From: Calliphora vicina
Taxonomy: Eukaryota; Arthropoda; Insecta; Diptera; Calliphoridae
Direction: 5' to 3'
Length of the DNA stretch: 64,000 bases
Assembly: GCF_958450345.1 (NCBI RefSeq)
Contig: NC_088780.1
Span: forward strand, 171,660,726 to 171,724,725
Positions 22,317 to 33,328 of the stretch are shown here, piece after piece. The notes beneath the pieces are model-generated. The model was not told where the DNA came from and searched no databases. It saw only the letters and a list, made by a program, of their open reading frames with translations. The position numbers and the translations under genes are program-made. Numbering within the stretch: the stretch's first letter is position 1; every line of letters begins with the position of its first letter.

Positions 22317-22475
22317 GAAGAAGTTGATGATTAAAGTGATAATGAGGATGATATTGATACGTTGAAATAGTTTTCTGCTGAGTCACACCCAATCGCCAAT
22401 GTTCCCACACTGCTTCAGAGTCCAAAGTTTAGGCGACTTTACGTATGGCTTGACGAAAAGAAAAACCTAAAGTGA
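22317..22475 (+). pseudogene. degenerate coding fragment with acidic run, family unknown
   Basis: One frame gives EEVDD, stop, SDNEDDIDTLK, stop, FSAESHPIANVPTLLQSPKF, then RRLYVWLDEKKNLK and a stop at 22473. The acidic run followed by a basic, tryptophan-containing stretch looks like a decayed real protein rather than random AT-rich sequence. Codon composition is far less AT-rich than the neighbours. N-terminal acidic stretches occur in piggyBac-type transposases, but nothing specific supports that. It is broken by two in-frame stops. The neighbouring 22200-22316 may carry more of it in other frames. Confidence 0.35.
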
Positions 22476-22500
22476 AATCGAATAATATGGATAGCCTAAT

Positions 22501-22564
22501 ACATATGTATGTATTATGTATGTATTATGTATGTATGTATGTATGTATGTGTGGGTGTGTGTAG
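22501..22564. repeat. (TATG)n microsatellite
   Basis: Runs of ATGTATGTATGT with TTATG interruptions grade into GTGGGTGTGTGT. Confidence 0.95.
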
Positions 22565-23686
22565 CTATGTATTGTAGATATATTTTATCATAAACAGAGA
22601 TTAATTTTCATGTTGCTACATACTGCATGTACATGTTTGTGTGAATGCATGCAAAGTGCTGCATGTGTATTTGAGACAACCATACTGCTAATGCTACTAG
22701 ACCACCACTAGTACCAGCATTATCCTTAGCAAAATGCAGCGTAGTATACATTTGCATAAAATATTTACACAACATTTTCCTGCTCAATGCTTGGTTAGCT
22801 CCAACAATGCACAACACACAACTCGTACATTTGAGTACAATGTACGGGCACAAACACACACCAGCTAAGGGTCTGTCTGGTTTTCATCCCATCCATCCAT
22901 TCATCCATTCAAACTTCCCCCGTACTCACTCTCTCGCTCACACCTTATGTGGCCCAGATGCATTTGGCGCTGCTCCAATAAACCAAACTTAAACATTAAG
23001 TTTTAGATTAAATTAATGATTCAGCAATCCCTCTTGAATTGCAGTCCTTTCATTCTCTTGAATTATATCTTCGGTCTGCATGCGTCTATCGCCATTCATT
23101 ACTGTGCCTGTGAGTATTTTTGTACAAGACAATTGACTTTGTTTTTTTTCTTTTTAGATGACGAAAGTGCAATACTTGCGTTTTATGTCACTTATTTGTA
23201 GATATTTTTTTATTTAAATATCGTAAATTATATTCATACACATATTCGTAACATACTCGTTTTTTACTGATGGGAAAAGGTTCCATAAACAATTATTAAA
23301 GTTTTAATTGAACTTATTTTTAAATTCTAATGAGCAACATTTGTTATCTTTTAAAATGTTAAATGTTACTTATTACGTTTAAATGTGAGTAAAATTGTTG
23401 GATAATGCTTAAAATTGTTACTACAACAACTTTATTCATTTATAAATTTGGAACCACGAGTTGAACTCTCATCTAGGGCAGCCTTTTTTTTGCTAATTAT
23501 GTTGACTTGTATTTATGTATTGATCATATAATAAATAAATAAACAAGCAACAACATACACTGGCGAAAGATGTAGCATGCGTCCTGATGCATAGTCTTTA
23601 AAAAAATATTTTTTGAAGAAATAATTTTAGTGTTTTAAATTTCTTTCCATTAATTGATTGATTGTAGTTGGAAATGTTTCAAACAT
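22565..23686. other. apparently single-copy stretch, no gene recognised
   Basis: Composition is more GC-rich here (CATCCATCCATTCATCC near 22890; CACTCTCTCGCTCACACC near 22930). Frames at 22608-23201 are not recognised. A polypyrimidine-AG before 23157 looks like an acceptor but no convincing exon follows. Confidence 0.4.
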
Positions 23687-23888
23687 TACACTCTAATAAA
23701 TTTTCATGTAAATTTCCTACATTAATAGTAGGTATCTTTTCTCCTACTATAATTATGGTAAAAATACATGTTGTGTGTAAATTCAAATATTTTTTATAAT
23801 AAATACTTTTTGTTTTTTTTTAGAAATAATAAGATGTTGACAATTTGTATATTAAACTTTTAAAGTAAGATTACACACTTTGAGTGTA
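23687..23888 (+). mobile_element. TACACTC-ended MITE, uninterrupted copy
   Basis: Ends TACACTCTAATAAATTTT and GAGTGTA are inverted. It is 202 bases and non-coding. It matches 9447-10389 without the HINE-B insertion and so provides the empty site for that event. No clear TSD. Confidence 0.75.
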
Positions 23889-24055
23889 AAACTTATATTT
23901 ATGCACAATGTATGTAATGTATTATATTATAAACATTCAAAATACTACATTTTGCTTCTATTTTTGCATATAAAAGTATGTGATTGGTTGATTTTGATAA
24001 AAATAATTCGGCTTAAATTTACGCATATTGTGCAATTTTACAAGAAAACATACTA

Positions 24056-24619
24056 AGGGTACTCATTTAAACGCTTAAGTTTCCCATTTGTGCAAATGGG
24101 CAAATTTGCGCGACATGTTTCATGAACCCACCTTTTCAATTTTGTGCAAGTTTATACAGAAAATTTATATTTGTCAAATAAAAATACATAAATTCAACAA
24201 AAGCTTTAATAATTTTTTTTCAAATTGTATAAATTTTAATTTTAAAATGTTGAATGAAAGTTAAATCTTTGGAACAAACGGTGGTTTGGAGGACTTTGTT
24301 TATGTTCTAGCTGTTGGTTAATGTTTTCATACACAATGTCATTTAATACAATCATTCTGTTCCAAAGTTACACAATTTTCACATGCACAAAATTTTTATA
24401 TTTTATTTGATTATTATTTCTTATAAATAAAAGTAAACAAAAGCAGCTGATTCATCAAATGCACAATAAATTCAAGTTTGCGAGTCTAAATTGTCGCGCA
24501 AACTTATCGGAGTTGTGCAAACGAATTTCCATAAATTTTTTGACATTTCATTTGCGAGAGTGTAAAAATGCACAGATTGCACAGTTTGCGAGGCTTTTAA
24601 GCGTTTACATGAGGACCCT
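24056..24619. mobile_element. AGGGTMCTCAT-ended MITE
   Basis: Left end AGGGTACTCATTTAAACGC pairs with right end GCGTTTACATGAGGACCCT. Flanks TACTA at 24051-24055 and 24620-24624 suggest a 5-bp TSD. The interior has TTGCGCGAC/GTCGCGCAA and TGTGCAAAT words in both halves. The superfamily is unknown and there is no coding sequence. The 99-residue frame starting at 24459 overlaps the element end and is not recognised. Confidence 0.6.
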
Positions 24620-24624
24620 TACTA

Positions 24625-25062
24625 CCTTTATAGAAATAAATTTACATACATTTTTTAGAGTGTACACCTTTAAAGTATTCTTTAAAAGTCTTACAATCCA
24701 ATTGAACTTCGGTCCAATTAAAAATATTAATAGATTATATCAAATCGGACTTCCATAGATATAAGTACACATATAAAAGGTAAAGTTACTGAATGATTAA
24801 CTGATTCAACAACGACCGGTAAAAAGGGATTATTGAAAATTCAAACTGGTAAATTCGGCAGCCTTATATCTTCTAAACTAATATGGAGGCAAACAGCAGA
24901 CAGTTGTTGTTTGGTACTTTTTTGAAATTCTAACCTTTTAGGGGAGAAAACGCGCGAAAACTGTACTTTGGTATTTTTTGCTACATCATGTAACTTTTAA
25001 ACCTATAAAGATAGAAATAAGTTTAAAATCATGTAAAAATTTTATTTATTTTTGATACTTTT
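24625..25062. other. gene-free AT-rich stretch
   Basis: Nothing recognised. Confidence 0.45.
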
Positions 25063-25468
25063 TATACCCTTCACCTTCGTGAGAAGAGGATGTACTATAT
25101 ATGATTTTGACATTTCATTTGTAATTTCCACAATATAATTTTTCGACCCTATAAGTATTTATATTCTGGATCCTTATAGATAGCGGAGTCGATTAAGCCA
25201 TGACCGTCTGTCAGTCAGTCTGTCTGTCTGTTGAAATCAATTTTCTCGAGGAGTTTCCTATTTAAAAACAGCAAAATCTGTCCACAAATGGCTGAGATAT
25301 GAAAACCAGGAACAAACCAGGACAATCTCGATTATTGACATATTTTTGACCTATATCTGGATTACTAAGACATTAATATAGACAATATGGATATGAGATA
25401 TATTTTTGACCTATATCTGTATTATGGATATCTAATGATAGATATTTCAAAGACCTTTGCAACATTTG
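25063..25468 (+). mobile_element. HINE-A, copy 2, 3'-truncated
   Basis: TATACCCTTCACCTTCG, CGACCCTATAAGTATTTATA and GAGTCGATTAAGCCATG follow in order, collinear with 13504-13900. About 60 bases around TTTTTGACCTATATCTG are duplicated (25337-25420). The terminal hairpin half is missing. Confidence 0.75.
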
Positions 25469-25622
25469 ACATATACGTAAAATAAAAGAAAAATGGCGAA
25501 AATAAGGAAATATTTGGACCCGCAGTTATCAACAAACTGGAGTAGCGTGGGTAAAAATGTTGAAAATGTAATTTTCAAATGTGAATTTCTCGTAAGCTAT
25601 ACATGTTAATTGACTGCTAAGA

Positions 25623-25800
25623 CCATAGAATAAACACATAGAACGGAAGGAGAGAGTAATATATATGGAAAAATTACTCTCTTTTCACACATACGGGTGA
25701 TACAATAACAAAATACATGCAATACATTCTCATGAATTAGGTTTTTGACAACAGACTTAGGTTTTTGGCTCTCAGTTACCTATCTAGTTGTTGTCTATGG
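25623..25800. mobile_element. CCATAGA-ended MITE with CTAAGA flanks
   Basis: Starts CCATAGAATAAACAC and ends GTTGTTGTCTATGG. CTAAGA lies directly on both sides (25617-25622 and 25801-25806), a probable 6-bp TSD. The right half TTAGGTTTTTGGCTCTCAG is shared with 5337-5512 and 21066-21110. Confidence 0.55.
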
Positions 25801-25899
25801 CTAAGACAAAGTTTTTTGTAGTGCTAGACGAGGAGATTCTATATATTATATTTTAAATCAGATAGCAAACGAAGAAATAGCATTGTATTAAATATTTAA

Positions 25900-26389
25900 C
25901 ATACCCGAGGTGACCTACTTTTGTAACCCCTGCCGCGCCCTTGGTTGGCCCATGAGGTCCTAATTCAAAACTTTAACTCGACAACACTTCCTCTTTTCGC
26001 ATGTCAAATTTCATTAAAATCGGACCAACCGTTTAGAAGTTACAGATTTATTTCCCTCTTTTTTCTCTACACTACTGTGCAGCGACCTCTAGCGTGAGTT
26101 TTAGGTAAAAATAAATATCAAAAATGGATTCCAAGACCCCAAAAATAGTAAGATACCACAACTTTCCGGGATAGTAAAAAAATGGACATTGTTTTATCAA
26201 CATTTTAATATTTTTTTCTTGTTAGCCTGCGTTCCAAAATCACTAACTTCAAATGCGTTTAAAAAAAATCTAAGCTTTCAATTGCAATTGGTTTCATTCC
26301 ATTCTGATTCGATCCTAGTATCATTAAAAACATCGTTATTTAATAAGTTTTAGTATGATTGGTGTAGCGAAGCGAACCGGGTTTGCTAG
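25900..26389 (+). mobile_element. Helitron-like tail
   Basis: The segment contains CTGCCGCGCCCTTGG and AAACTTTAACTCGACAAC. It ends AGCGAAGCGAACCGGGTTTG, then CTAG followed by T. A GCGAAGC..CCGGG block just before CTAG|T is the common 3' end of small insect Helitrons. A related middle part lies at 34560-34740. The 5' end is not defined. Confidence 0.45.
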
Positions 26390-26649
26390 TACATACATAT
26401 TTACATGTATCTATACATAATTGTGTGTTTGTGAAATAAGAAAGTAAAAGTTACCAATTGACTTAAGTTTTTATTTATTTTGTTTACTTATTTATTATAT
26501 GTATTTTAAACTCGACATGTTGTTTTTTATTTACTATCGTCATCAATGAATGCCAACAAAAGACGTTTCAAAACAACCAAAATAATAGTGATAACTGAGC
26601 GAAAAACATTTTTAACTCAGCAACACAAATCAAGCATCAAACTGGCAAC
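26390..26649. other. gene-free stretch
   Basis: Nothing recognised; the frame at 26546-26749 resembles no known family. Confidence 0.4.
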
Positions 26650-26885
26650 CAATTCATACCCAACAGTTTTACAAGTAGTCAATGTATCACTTACAGACAG
26701 TCTAGTAATTTTAAATGAATGTGCTCATTGTATTACAGAGAGAAGTTAATTGGTTACTTTATACATCTCATGTAATCTATCATAAAGTCAATTCTCACTT
26801 CAGTATCTCTAAGTAGTCTAGAGTGTAGCCATTTTAATGGTATATTTTGTAGTGCATTTAGCAAGTAATAATTTTACCCATCAGA
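26650..26885 (-). repeat. CCCAGCAGTTCT-family fragment
   Basis: The inverse of 35400-35600: GCAGAGAGAAG-like, GGTTACTTTATAC, CAAGTAATCTA and CTAGAGTGTAG segments appear in the same order. Both ends are lost. Confidence 0.5.
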
Positions 26886-26974
26886 AGCAATCTATTTTAT
26901 TTTATTTTTTTATTTTTGTTTATTCATTAAAAATCAAAAAGCCTTCATTGGCCAAGAACGATTACATAGATATA

Positions 26975-29463
26975 TACATGAGTATGGAATTAATATTATT
27001 AATAATAATAACACAGTGCAACAGTGAAACAAACACACGATCATGACTATATAGGTTCGACTCTACTACCAAAGGGTAGTAAAACCCTATACTCAGTTTG
27101 TCCATTTTGGTGACCAATTTTTTTTTATGGGCCCCCAAAGTTTCTGAAAATCAGTGGGGCCTCTAAAAAAGGTGTCATCAATTTTTGGTTAACAGCTAAT
27201 TCAGACTTTGTGATACGACTTAACTTTATATGGCAATAATATAGCTAAAAGTCCCCAAATAAATTTTGTTAAATTTTTTTTCCAAAAAATAGCTTTTTCG
27301 TGCACTTTTGTTGAAAAAATATAGGAAGAAAAATTATTTTTTTTACTTTTTTTAGAATAACTTCCAGGGTCTCCTAATTTTTCAATAACAATATTTAGCA
27401 AAGTTGTAGCCACGGTAAAGTTGAACAACTCTTGAGAACATATTAATGCATTCTGAACGTGTCTAGTCACTCTAAATAGCACATAAAGATCACTTTGTAC
27501 CTTAACAATTTTAGTTTTTACTATTTTTTGACGCTAAAACAAAGATTTTTTTGTTAAAATAGTATGATCAAGTACACACTTCTATGTTGTGCTGTATTAT
27601 TTACTCGGCTGAGGTGTTCGGAATGGGGATCAGTGAGTGGACCCTCAATGCCACACATTTAAAAAAAAAATCGCCAAAAAGCCATTTATGATCCGAATGT
27701 GCTGAAATTTAAAATGTAGATAGTCCTTGGAAAGGTCTACAAAAATATGCTTTTATCTGTAGGTGATCTCTTTTAGTTCAAGAGATATTTAGGTTTAATT
27801 TTTTTTTAAATTTTGCTCGATCTTTTTTTCGTATTTTCTATATGATAAGCCTACGAAAGGTCGAAATTTGTTTTTTTATATATGACGTATATTTGCGATA
27901 AAATTCTAAAGAAAATAAAATATACCTGATAACAATTATTTCGTCCCTACAAAAAGTTACACGCATCCAAAGTTGAAGCATCTTTTTATATATTTCAACT
28001 TTGTATGCGTGTGTTTTTTAAGTTTTTTCCCAAAAAAGTCCCCATATTTTTTCTTTTATTATAAAAACTAATTTCCTTCGGGACTATATACATTTTTATG
28101 ATCTGGAAAAAGAACTTAATGCAAAAACGTATAAAGAAAAATTTGACTAACTTAAGCGGACACTGTACCCCCCAGCCCTATCCAAACATGGCCAATTTTG
28201 AAACAAAATTTTAGGTTTGCGTAAGAAATTCTAAAAACGCAAACCACCGATCCTCAAAAACTCATCACATTTGTATAGCCCTGTATGTTGTTTATATATA
28301 TACAAAACGCTTTTACTATCATACTGTAAATAACGTCAAAGTGGGCTATTTTCTAAAAAAAACTCAGTTTTTGGAACACATTTTCCCCGTTTTAGGAATT
28401 TCGATGTTTGAAAACAAAGAATGGCAACATTGGTGATGCCATTGACTTAAGAACATTTAAGTCTATATTACTTCCAAATTTTATTCTGATGTCTATAACT
28501 GTTCAAATTTTACATTAATTCAAAGTTTTTATTTTTCTTGATGGAAAATCACCATTTTATAATATTGTTAGTTTTTAAGGTAAAATACGTCCGAAAAACA
28601 CAAAATTTATTTATTTCACTAAAATGTCAATCTGCAAGTCATGGGGTTTCCACTGATATCAAAAACTTATATAAAAAGCTTATATTTACTCTTCAGAAGC
28701 TCCACAAACCTTGCCCACTTTCAAAAATTTTGATGTTTTTTCATATCTTGCATCAAGCCGGTCTTGCGTGATCAAGATTGGATAAAGTGATGCGCCCGGA
28801 TCATACCGATAATGATTTGCCCATTCTTCGTTATTTCAGCACAATAGAGAAGTATACACTTGAACATACATTTTTTAACAAAAAATTTTTGTTTTAGAGT
28901 CAAAAAATAGTAAAAAACTAAAATTTTTGAGCTACAAAGTGATTTTCGACAGCTATTAAGAATGCCTAGATATGTTCGGATTGCATTGATATGTTTACAA
29001 GAGTTATTCAGATTTACCGTAGCTACAACTTTGCAAAATATTGTTATTGAAAAATTAGGAGTCCCTGGAAGTTATTTTAAAAAAAGTAAAAAAAAAATTG
29101 TTCTTCCTATATTTTTTCAACAAAAGTGCACGAAAAAGCTATTTTTTGGATACAAATTTTAAGAAAATTTATTTGGCGGACTCTTAGCTATATTATTGCC
29201 ATATAAAGTTAAGCCGTATCATCAAGTCTGAATTAGCTGTTAACCAAAAACTGATGACACCTTTTTTAAAGGCCCCACTGATTATCAGAAACTTTGGGGG
29301 CCCATAAAAAAAAATCGGTCACCAAAATGGACAAACTGAGTATAGGGTTTTACTACCCTTTGGTAGTAGAGTCGAACCTATACTGTCATGATCTTGTGTT
29401 TTTCCAAAAGTCTTCATTTGTTGCATAGTGTAATAAAACGAGGTATAATTAATTTACATGTAA
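26975..29463. mobile_element. large foldback element with arms of about 0.7 kb
   Basis: The left arm (about 26975-27660) and right arm (about 28795-29463) are inverted copies. Landmarks are TAGGTTCGACTCTACTACC, CTATACTCAGTTTGTCC and TTTGGTTAACAGCTAATTC, each with an inverse partner. Two short frames in the arms (27201-27482 minus, 28962-29162 plus) are similar only because the arms are copies. The centre is non-coding and holds a hairpin at 27959-28012. No clear TSD was found. Arms fade gradually beyond 27040 and 29390, so the outer ends are approximate. Confidence 0.65.
27959..28012. repeat. hairpin with 19-base arms
   Basis: ACACGCATCCAAAGTTGAA pairs with TTCAACTTTGTATGCGTGT, with two mismatched positions and a 16-base loop. 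It lies in the centre of the foldback. Confidence 0.7.
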
Positions 29464-29612
29464 TACTTAAAAATGAAACAAAAACCTATTATTACCTAAA
29501 AATAGCACGACTAGCAGAGTAATAACCCTAAATGATTAACCTATTTATAGATTTATTTAAGAATTCAACAACTAATTTATTTTATTTACAATTTCGATTT
29601 TTCATAAGTTCC
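29464..29612. other. short gene-free spacer
   Basis: AT-rich, nothing recognised. Confidence 0.4.
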
Positions 29613-29695
29613 TTAACTCTTTCAGCCACGCTTTTATTTTTTTTCTTATTTTTATATAAATCTCATTTTCAATTCAATTTCATTACAATAAGTTA

Positions 29696-29725
29696 GCCTC
29701 AGCGCCTTAAAGGCATTGTTGAGGC
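29696..29725 (-). other. LINE 3' UTR stem-loop
   Basis: GCCTCA (29696-29701) pairs with TGAGGC (29720-29725), and an inner GCCT pairs with AGGC around TTAA. Between it and the end lies CTTATTGTAATGAAATTG on the minus strand. Such 3' stems in LINE RNAs can be the recognition site for their own RT; that role is inferred. Confidence 0.6.
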
Positions 29726-29868
29726 AAGTTGGCAAATTATATTAATACTTAAAATTTATATATGTTTATAAAACTGTGTTTAAGAATTATAACAAAAAAT
29801 AAAAAAAACTTAACAATTTGAGATCATTTACATTAATTGTTCACTAATATGTTGCAAAATATATTCCT

Positions 29869-30084
29869 TTAATAATTTTTAAATATTGATATTCTGGTTT
29901 CGTTTTTTAAATTTTGTGGCAAATTATTGTATTCACGACTACCCATGAATTCTATACGCTGTTTAGTTACTTCTAATCTACACCAAGCTATTCTTAAGTT
30001 TCCATTATTTCTCGTATTTATTGCATGGTCATTTCTTATGAAACGTCCAATGATGTCCAATATTATGCAGGCACTTGAAAACAT
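29869..30084 (-). pseudogene. LINE open reading frame C-terminus
   Basis: The 71 codons contain INTRNNGNLRIAWCRL, then SREYNNLPQNLKN and ISIFKNY. This is the usual tail of LINE RT proteins (TRN...I..P......Y..LP..IK....FK..L). It ends at a TAA at 29866 just after FKNY; alternative codons beyond read as a decayed natural C-terminus. It lies downstream of the RT block on the same strand, separated by the insertion, so it is most simply the same element. A separate truncated copy is possible. Confidence 0.75.
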
Positions 30085-30129
30085 ACATTAGAAGAAGCTG
30101 CATTTTATAAAGACTTTACTTTAATCAAG

Positions 30130-30582
30130 GTTAGTTTATTATAAAAAGTAAAAGAAAAAAATAATTTGTGGAGTGAAGTCGTTAGTTTACTAACCACCGT
30201 GGCGGTTGGCATTCAAAATAACTATGATAAAAATTTTGTTTCGTATAAATTTTTTTGAAATCGAATATTTTTGACTAAATTTTCTGACCAAACAACCGAA
30301 ATATCAAAGTAGCACTGAATTCGATGAACAATAAACACTCTGTGCTTTTTTTTTATTGAATGTGTGAAAGTCTCTAAAAAAAAAATGATTTTTAGAATAT
30401 TTTCAAATTTATATATTTATCTAACCAGAGCACCCTGACGGCAAAGTTTTGCAAATAATCATAAACGAAGACTTCAAAAAATATAATTGCTTAGCAAAAT
30501 GGCAATAGATGACAATAAACTATGTTTTAAAGACTATAGAAAATGTGGTTAGTAAACTAACCACCAAGCCGCAAAGAGTTAA
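30130..30582. mobile_element. insertion in the LINE, TTAA at its right edge
   Basis: The LINE reading breaks at GTGTATTAA (minus strand), where TTAACTCTTTGCGGCTTGG begins. Near each side lies the palindrome GGTTAGTTTACTAACC (about 30181-30198 and 30547-30562). TTAA with CTCTTTGCGG resembles piggyBac-type ends. The left end is not clear, though TTAACTCTTTCAGCCACGC at 29613 could be its partner in a different history. Confidence 0.4.
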
Positions 30583-30584
30583 TA

Positions 30585-32109
30585 CACAAATCTTATTATA
30601 CGATGAAAACATATTTTAATCTTCTCAAAATGTATTACACCTCCAGACGAATAAATCTCTAATCCATAAAGTATGATCGGGTATTAGTAAGTAATGACTT
30701 GGCTATTAGTTTCCTTATCTTCAATGGAAAATAAAGTCCAATACTATACTATATATACATATGTCTCAACGTAAAACAAATCCTAGATACAATCCTAGAA
30801 CCATGTTTATCAAATTTTAATTTATCATCCAAATAAATACCTAATACCCTGTAGCTCGATACGAACTCTATTGACACATTATCCACTAAAATTTCATTTC
30901 CACCTAAATTAAAATGGCCAAACTTCATTGCATATGTCTTCAATGGATTTAGATTCATTCCGTTCTCTTCTGACCATCGACAAATTCTCCCAATATCAAT
31001 GTTTATTAAATTCAGGTAATCTACCATCGACATACCTCTTTCCAGGAATGCAAGTATCTGTATGTCATCAGCATAAATATGTGGTTTACAAAATGAAAGA
31101 ACAGTCATAAGATCATTAATATACATTTTACAAAATAATGGGCCCAATATAGAACCCTGAGGCATTCACGGTTCATAACTTCCGTCCGAGATTTTCTACC
31201 ATCTATCTGTATAAACTGCCATCTATTATGCAACAATAAGCCTACAAGCCGTAGAAATAAAATTAAATTGATTGTACATTTTCGCTATAAGCCTTTCATG
31301 GCGGATAGAATTGAAAGCTGTTGTATAATCTAGAAAAATTAAAATAGCACCAGAACCATCATCTAAATATTTTCCAGATTCCAATGACCAATGTAGATGT
31401 ACTGTTATAAGCCTCAAAACCTGATTGTGATTTAGAAATATAACCTTCAGTATCGAAATGGTTCAATATCCTATGTAATATGTTCTCAAATATCTTAGCA
31501 AAAATGGGCAAAATACCTATTGGCCTAAAATCACCATAGCTCATAGGATACCTCACCTTTGGTAAAGGTATTAGCTTAGCTAATTTCCAATTCTGCAGAA
31601 AATTAGATACCATTAAAATTGTGTTATAAATGTGTTTTGAATGTTGTAAAATATGAGGAAAAATTAAGCGGCAAAAAACGCATTGGTAGCTCATCATAGC
31701 CCACTGCCCGTGACCTAATTTTGTCAGTGTCCTCAATTCTCTCAAACGAGAAGGTGTCCTGGGATCCTAGGTTATCATCAAAATAATCATCTATCACACA
31801 ATCCGTTTCAAGTACAATACTTTTATTCAGCTGATCCAGATCAATATCAACACTTGTATTGTTATTCCCAATAATGCCAACATCACTTAACTTATTCCAA
31901 ATAGATTGTGGATTACACTCCCTAAACATTCGGCCACAAATTTCCCGCCTTGTCCTCCTCATAACACTCTTAAGTTTATTCCTATATTTACAAAAGACAG
32001 CCCAACGCGCAGAACATGGTAATTCTCTATAGGCCCTATACGATAAATCTGTCCACTCTCTGGCCCTTCTAATAGCAGGGTGATCTAACCAATTAATTTT
32101 ACGCTTCAT
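30585..32109 (-). pseudogene. LINE reverse transcriptase, frameshifted
   Basis: It is the RT of a non-LTR element, which copies its RNA at a nicked target. Segments in order: 32109-31660 (pre-RT and fingers, ending VGYDELPMRFL); about 31665-31360, containing LAKLIPLPK, FRPIGILP and SQSGF; 31360-31226 with motif A, IFLDYTTAFNSIRHERLIAK; 31165-30749 with motif B, PQGSILGPL, and motif C, YADD (IYADDIQI), then YRVLGIYLDDKLKF; and a thumb segment, LYGLEIYSSGGVIHFEK, then HRIIRFVY near 30590. Motif A has N where D is usual after the F. At least three frame changes join the parts, so the gene is dead. The likely start lies upstream of the truncation, and the Met at 32109 is incidental. Confidence 0.85.
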
Positions 32110-32129
32110 TTTGCATCTCCTTAATGGAG

Positions 32130-32384
32130 TATTGGAGAGTAGTCGGAGGATGGTTTGTTTATAAGCAGCCGGTTATTAAGGTAACAGACTATTTAACCGG
32201 TATGTGAATCCCATGCATTGGCTACTTTTGACCAGCTATCAGACAGTCTCATTGTAATTCAAAAGGGTCAATTGATCTCATTTGTTAAAATAACTAGTAA
32301 CGTAGTTACTTATGCAACTATTGGTGACTTTAAATGGTAGGTATAATCACCAGAACTGCTGGGTATAAATAGTATGTATTTCTA
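32130..32384 (-). repeat. CCCAGCAGTTCT-ended dispersed repeat, copy 3
   Basis: On the minus strand it begins ACCCAGCAGTTCTGGTG (near 32365) and continues with TTTAAAGTCACC, CATACCGGTTAAATAG and TTACC. A second partial stretch of the same type lies at 32430-32510. It abuts the 5' truncation point of the LINE. Confidence 0.55.
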
Positions 32385-32524
32385 TACATGCGTTCGTGTG
32401 TTTGTAATTCCGCAGCTTAGTTCATGCACATGTTAAAATAACTAGTCACGTAACTAGTGACTAGTGGTGACCCTAAATAATAGCTATAATCACTAGTTCG
32501 GTCAGTCGGATATATAATTTGCTT

Positions 32525-33325
32525 AAAACAATAGCTGTGGTAAAATAGTGTTTTAGGAACAATAAAAATCATAAATAAATTATTTTATATGTCAGTTAAT
32601 TTTTAAGTTATTAACCCCCAGTAACACGAAGTCTAGATATGACTTAACTAATAGTTATACTGCCGGTTAAAATTATTTTTGTATGAAAATTGTCAGTATA
32701 ATAGACAACAAATTTGGAAATGTGTCGTTTTGTTCCGATTTATTTATAGTATTTATTTAATTTTGTTATGAACCCGATTGGAAATGGTGCATTTTGATAT
32801 GAACTAGGTTTTTGCTTTGAATTAAATAGTAATTATATATTTTTGTAAGAGTTTTATAAGAGAACGATGAACTTTTTTATTATATAATGATATTGATAAC
32901 ATTAAAAACCCTCGATCACATTCAAATATTTTAAAAAAACCAACATTGTGTTACAATCCATACTGTCCAATAATATTATATATTTTGTTTCATTGGCAAT
33001 AATGTGCAAATATTTTGACCAATGTTGGCATAAAGTTTTTCCAATAGTTTACCAACATCTTCATTATTTTCTAAATTAATTACAACACCACGAGGAATTG
33101 CATTTAGACTCTTTTAAGATAGCTTGTCAATTATTCTTTGTCTTAAATTTAAGTTCCAATTTATGTCAAATATGACAACGCAATTAAATATACATACTTA
33201 TGGAATTTATGTTATTTACTGTGAAAATAAAATCCCGGTATTCACATTTAAAAGATCTCAAAACCAGGAACAGAAAAATCCTGTCCAGTTTGACATCCTT
33301 AGTTACTACTATAAATTCATATACA
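32525..33325. other. gene-free AT-rich stretch
   Basis: Nothing recognised. The frame at 33124-33450 runs into the next repeat and looks accidental. Confidence 0.45.
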
Positions 33326-33328
33326 TAT

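Larger units (their letters stand above)
29660..32120 (-). mobile_element. 5'-truncated non-LTR retrotransposon (LINE)
   Basis: Reverse transcriptase (RT) fragments run right to left from 32109 to about 29869, then a 3' UTR with a hairpin and a GAAATTG-like tail (about 29660-29690 on the minus strand). The endonuclease domain is absent, so the copy is 5'-truncated near 32120. It is interrupted by an insertion of about 400 bases at roughly 30130-30580. The RT motifs fit the Jockey/CR1/L2 group; the clade is not resolved. Confidence 0.85.

Noticed and set aside
23016..23201. Acceptor-like TTTTTTTCTTTTTAG before 23157 with a short frame after it
   Set aside because: No matching donor or partner exon and no protein resemblance; polypyrimidine tracts are common here.
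27052..27065. GGTTCGACTC, like a tRNA B box, also inverse at 29372
   Set aside because: No A box at a fitting distance and no cloverleaf. It is part of the foldback arm.
29612..30582. A single piggyBac-like element bounded by TTAACTCTTT at both ends
   Set aside because: It would contain the LINE C-terminus and 3' end, while the LINE RT continues outside. An insertion ending at 30582 within one LINE is simpler.
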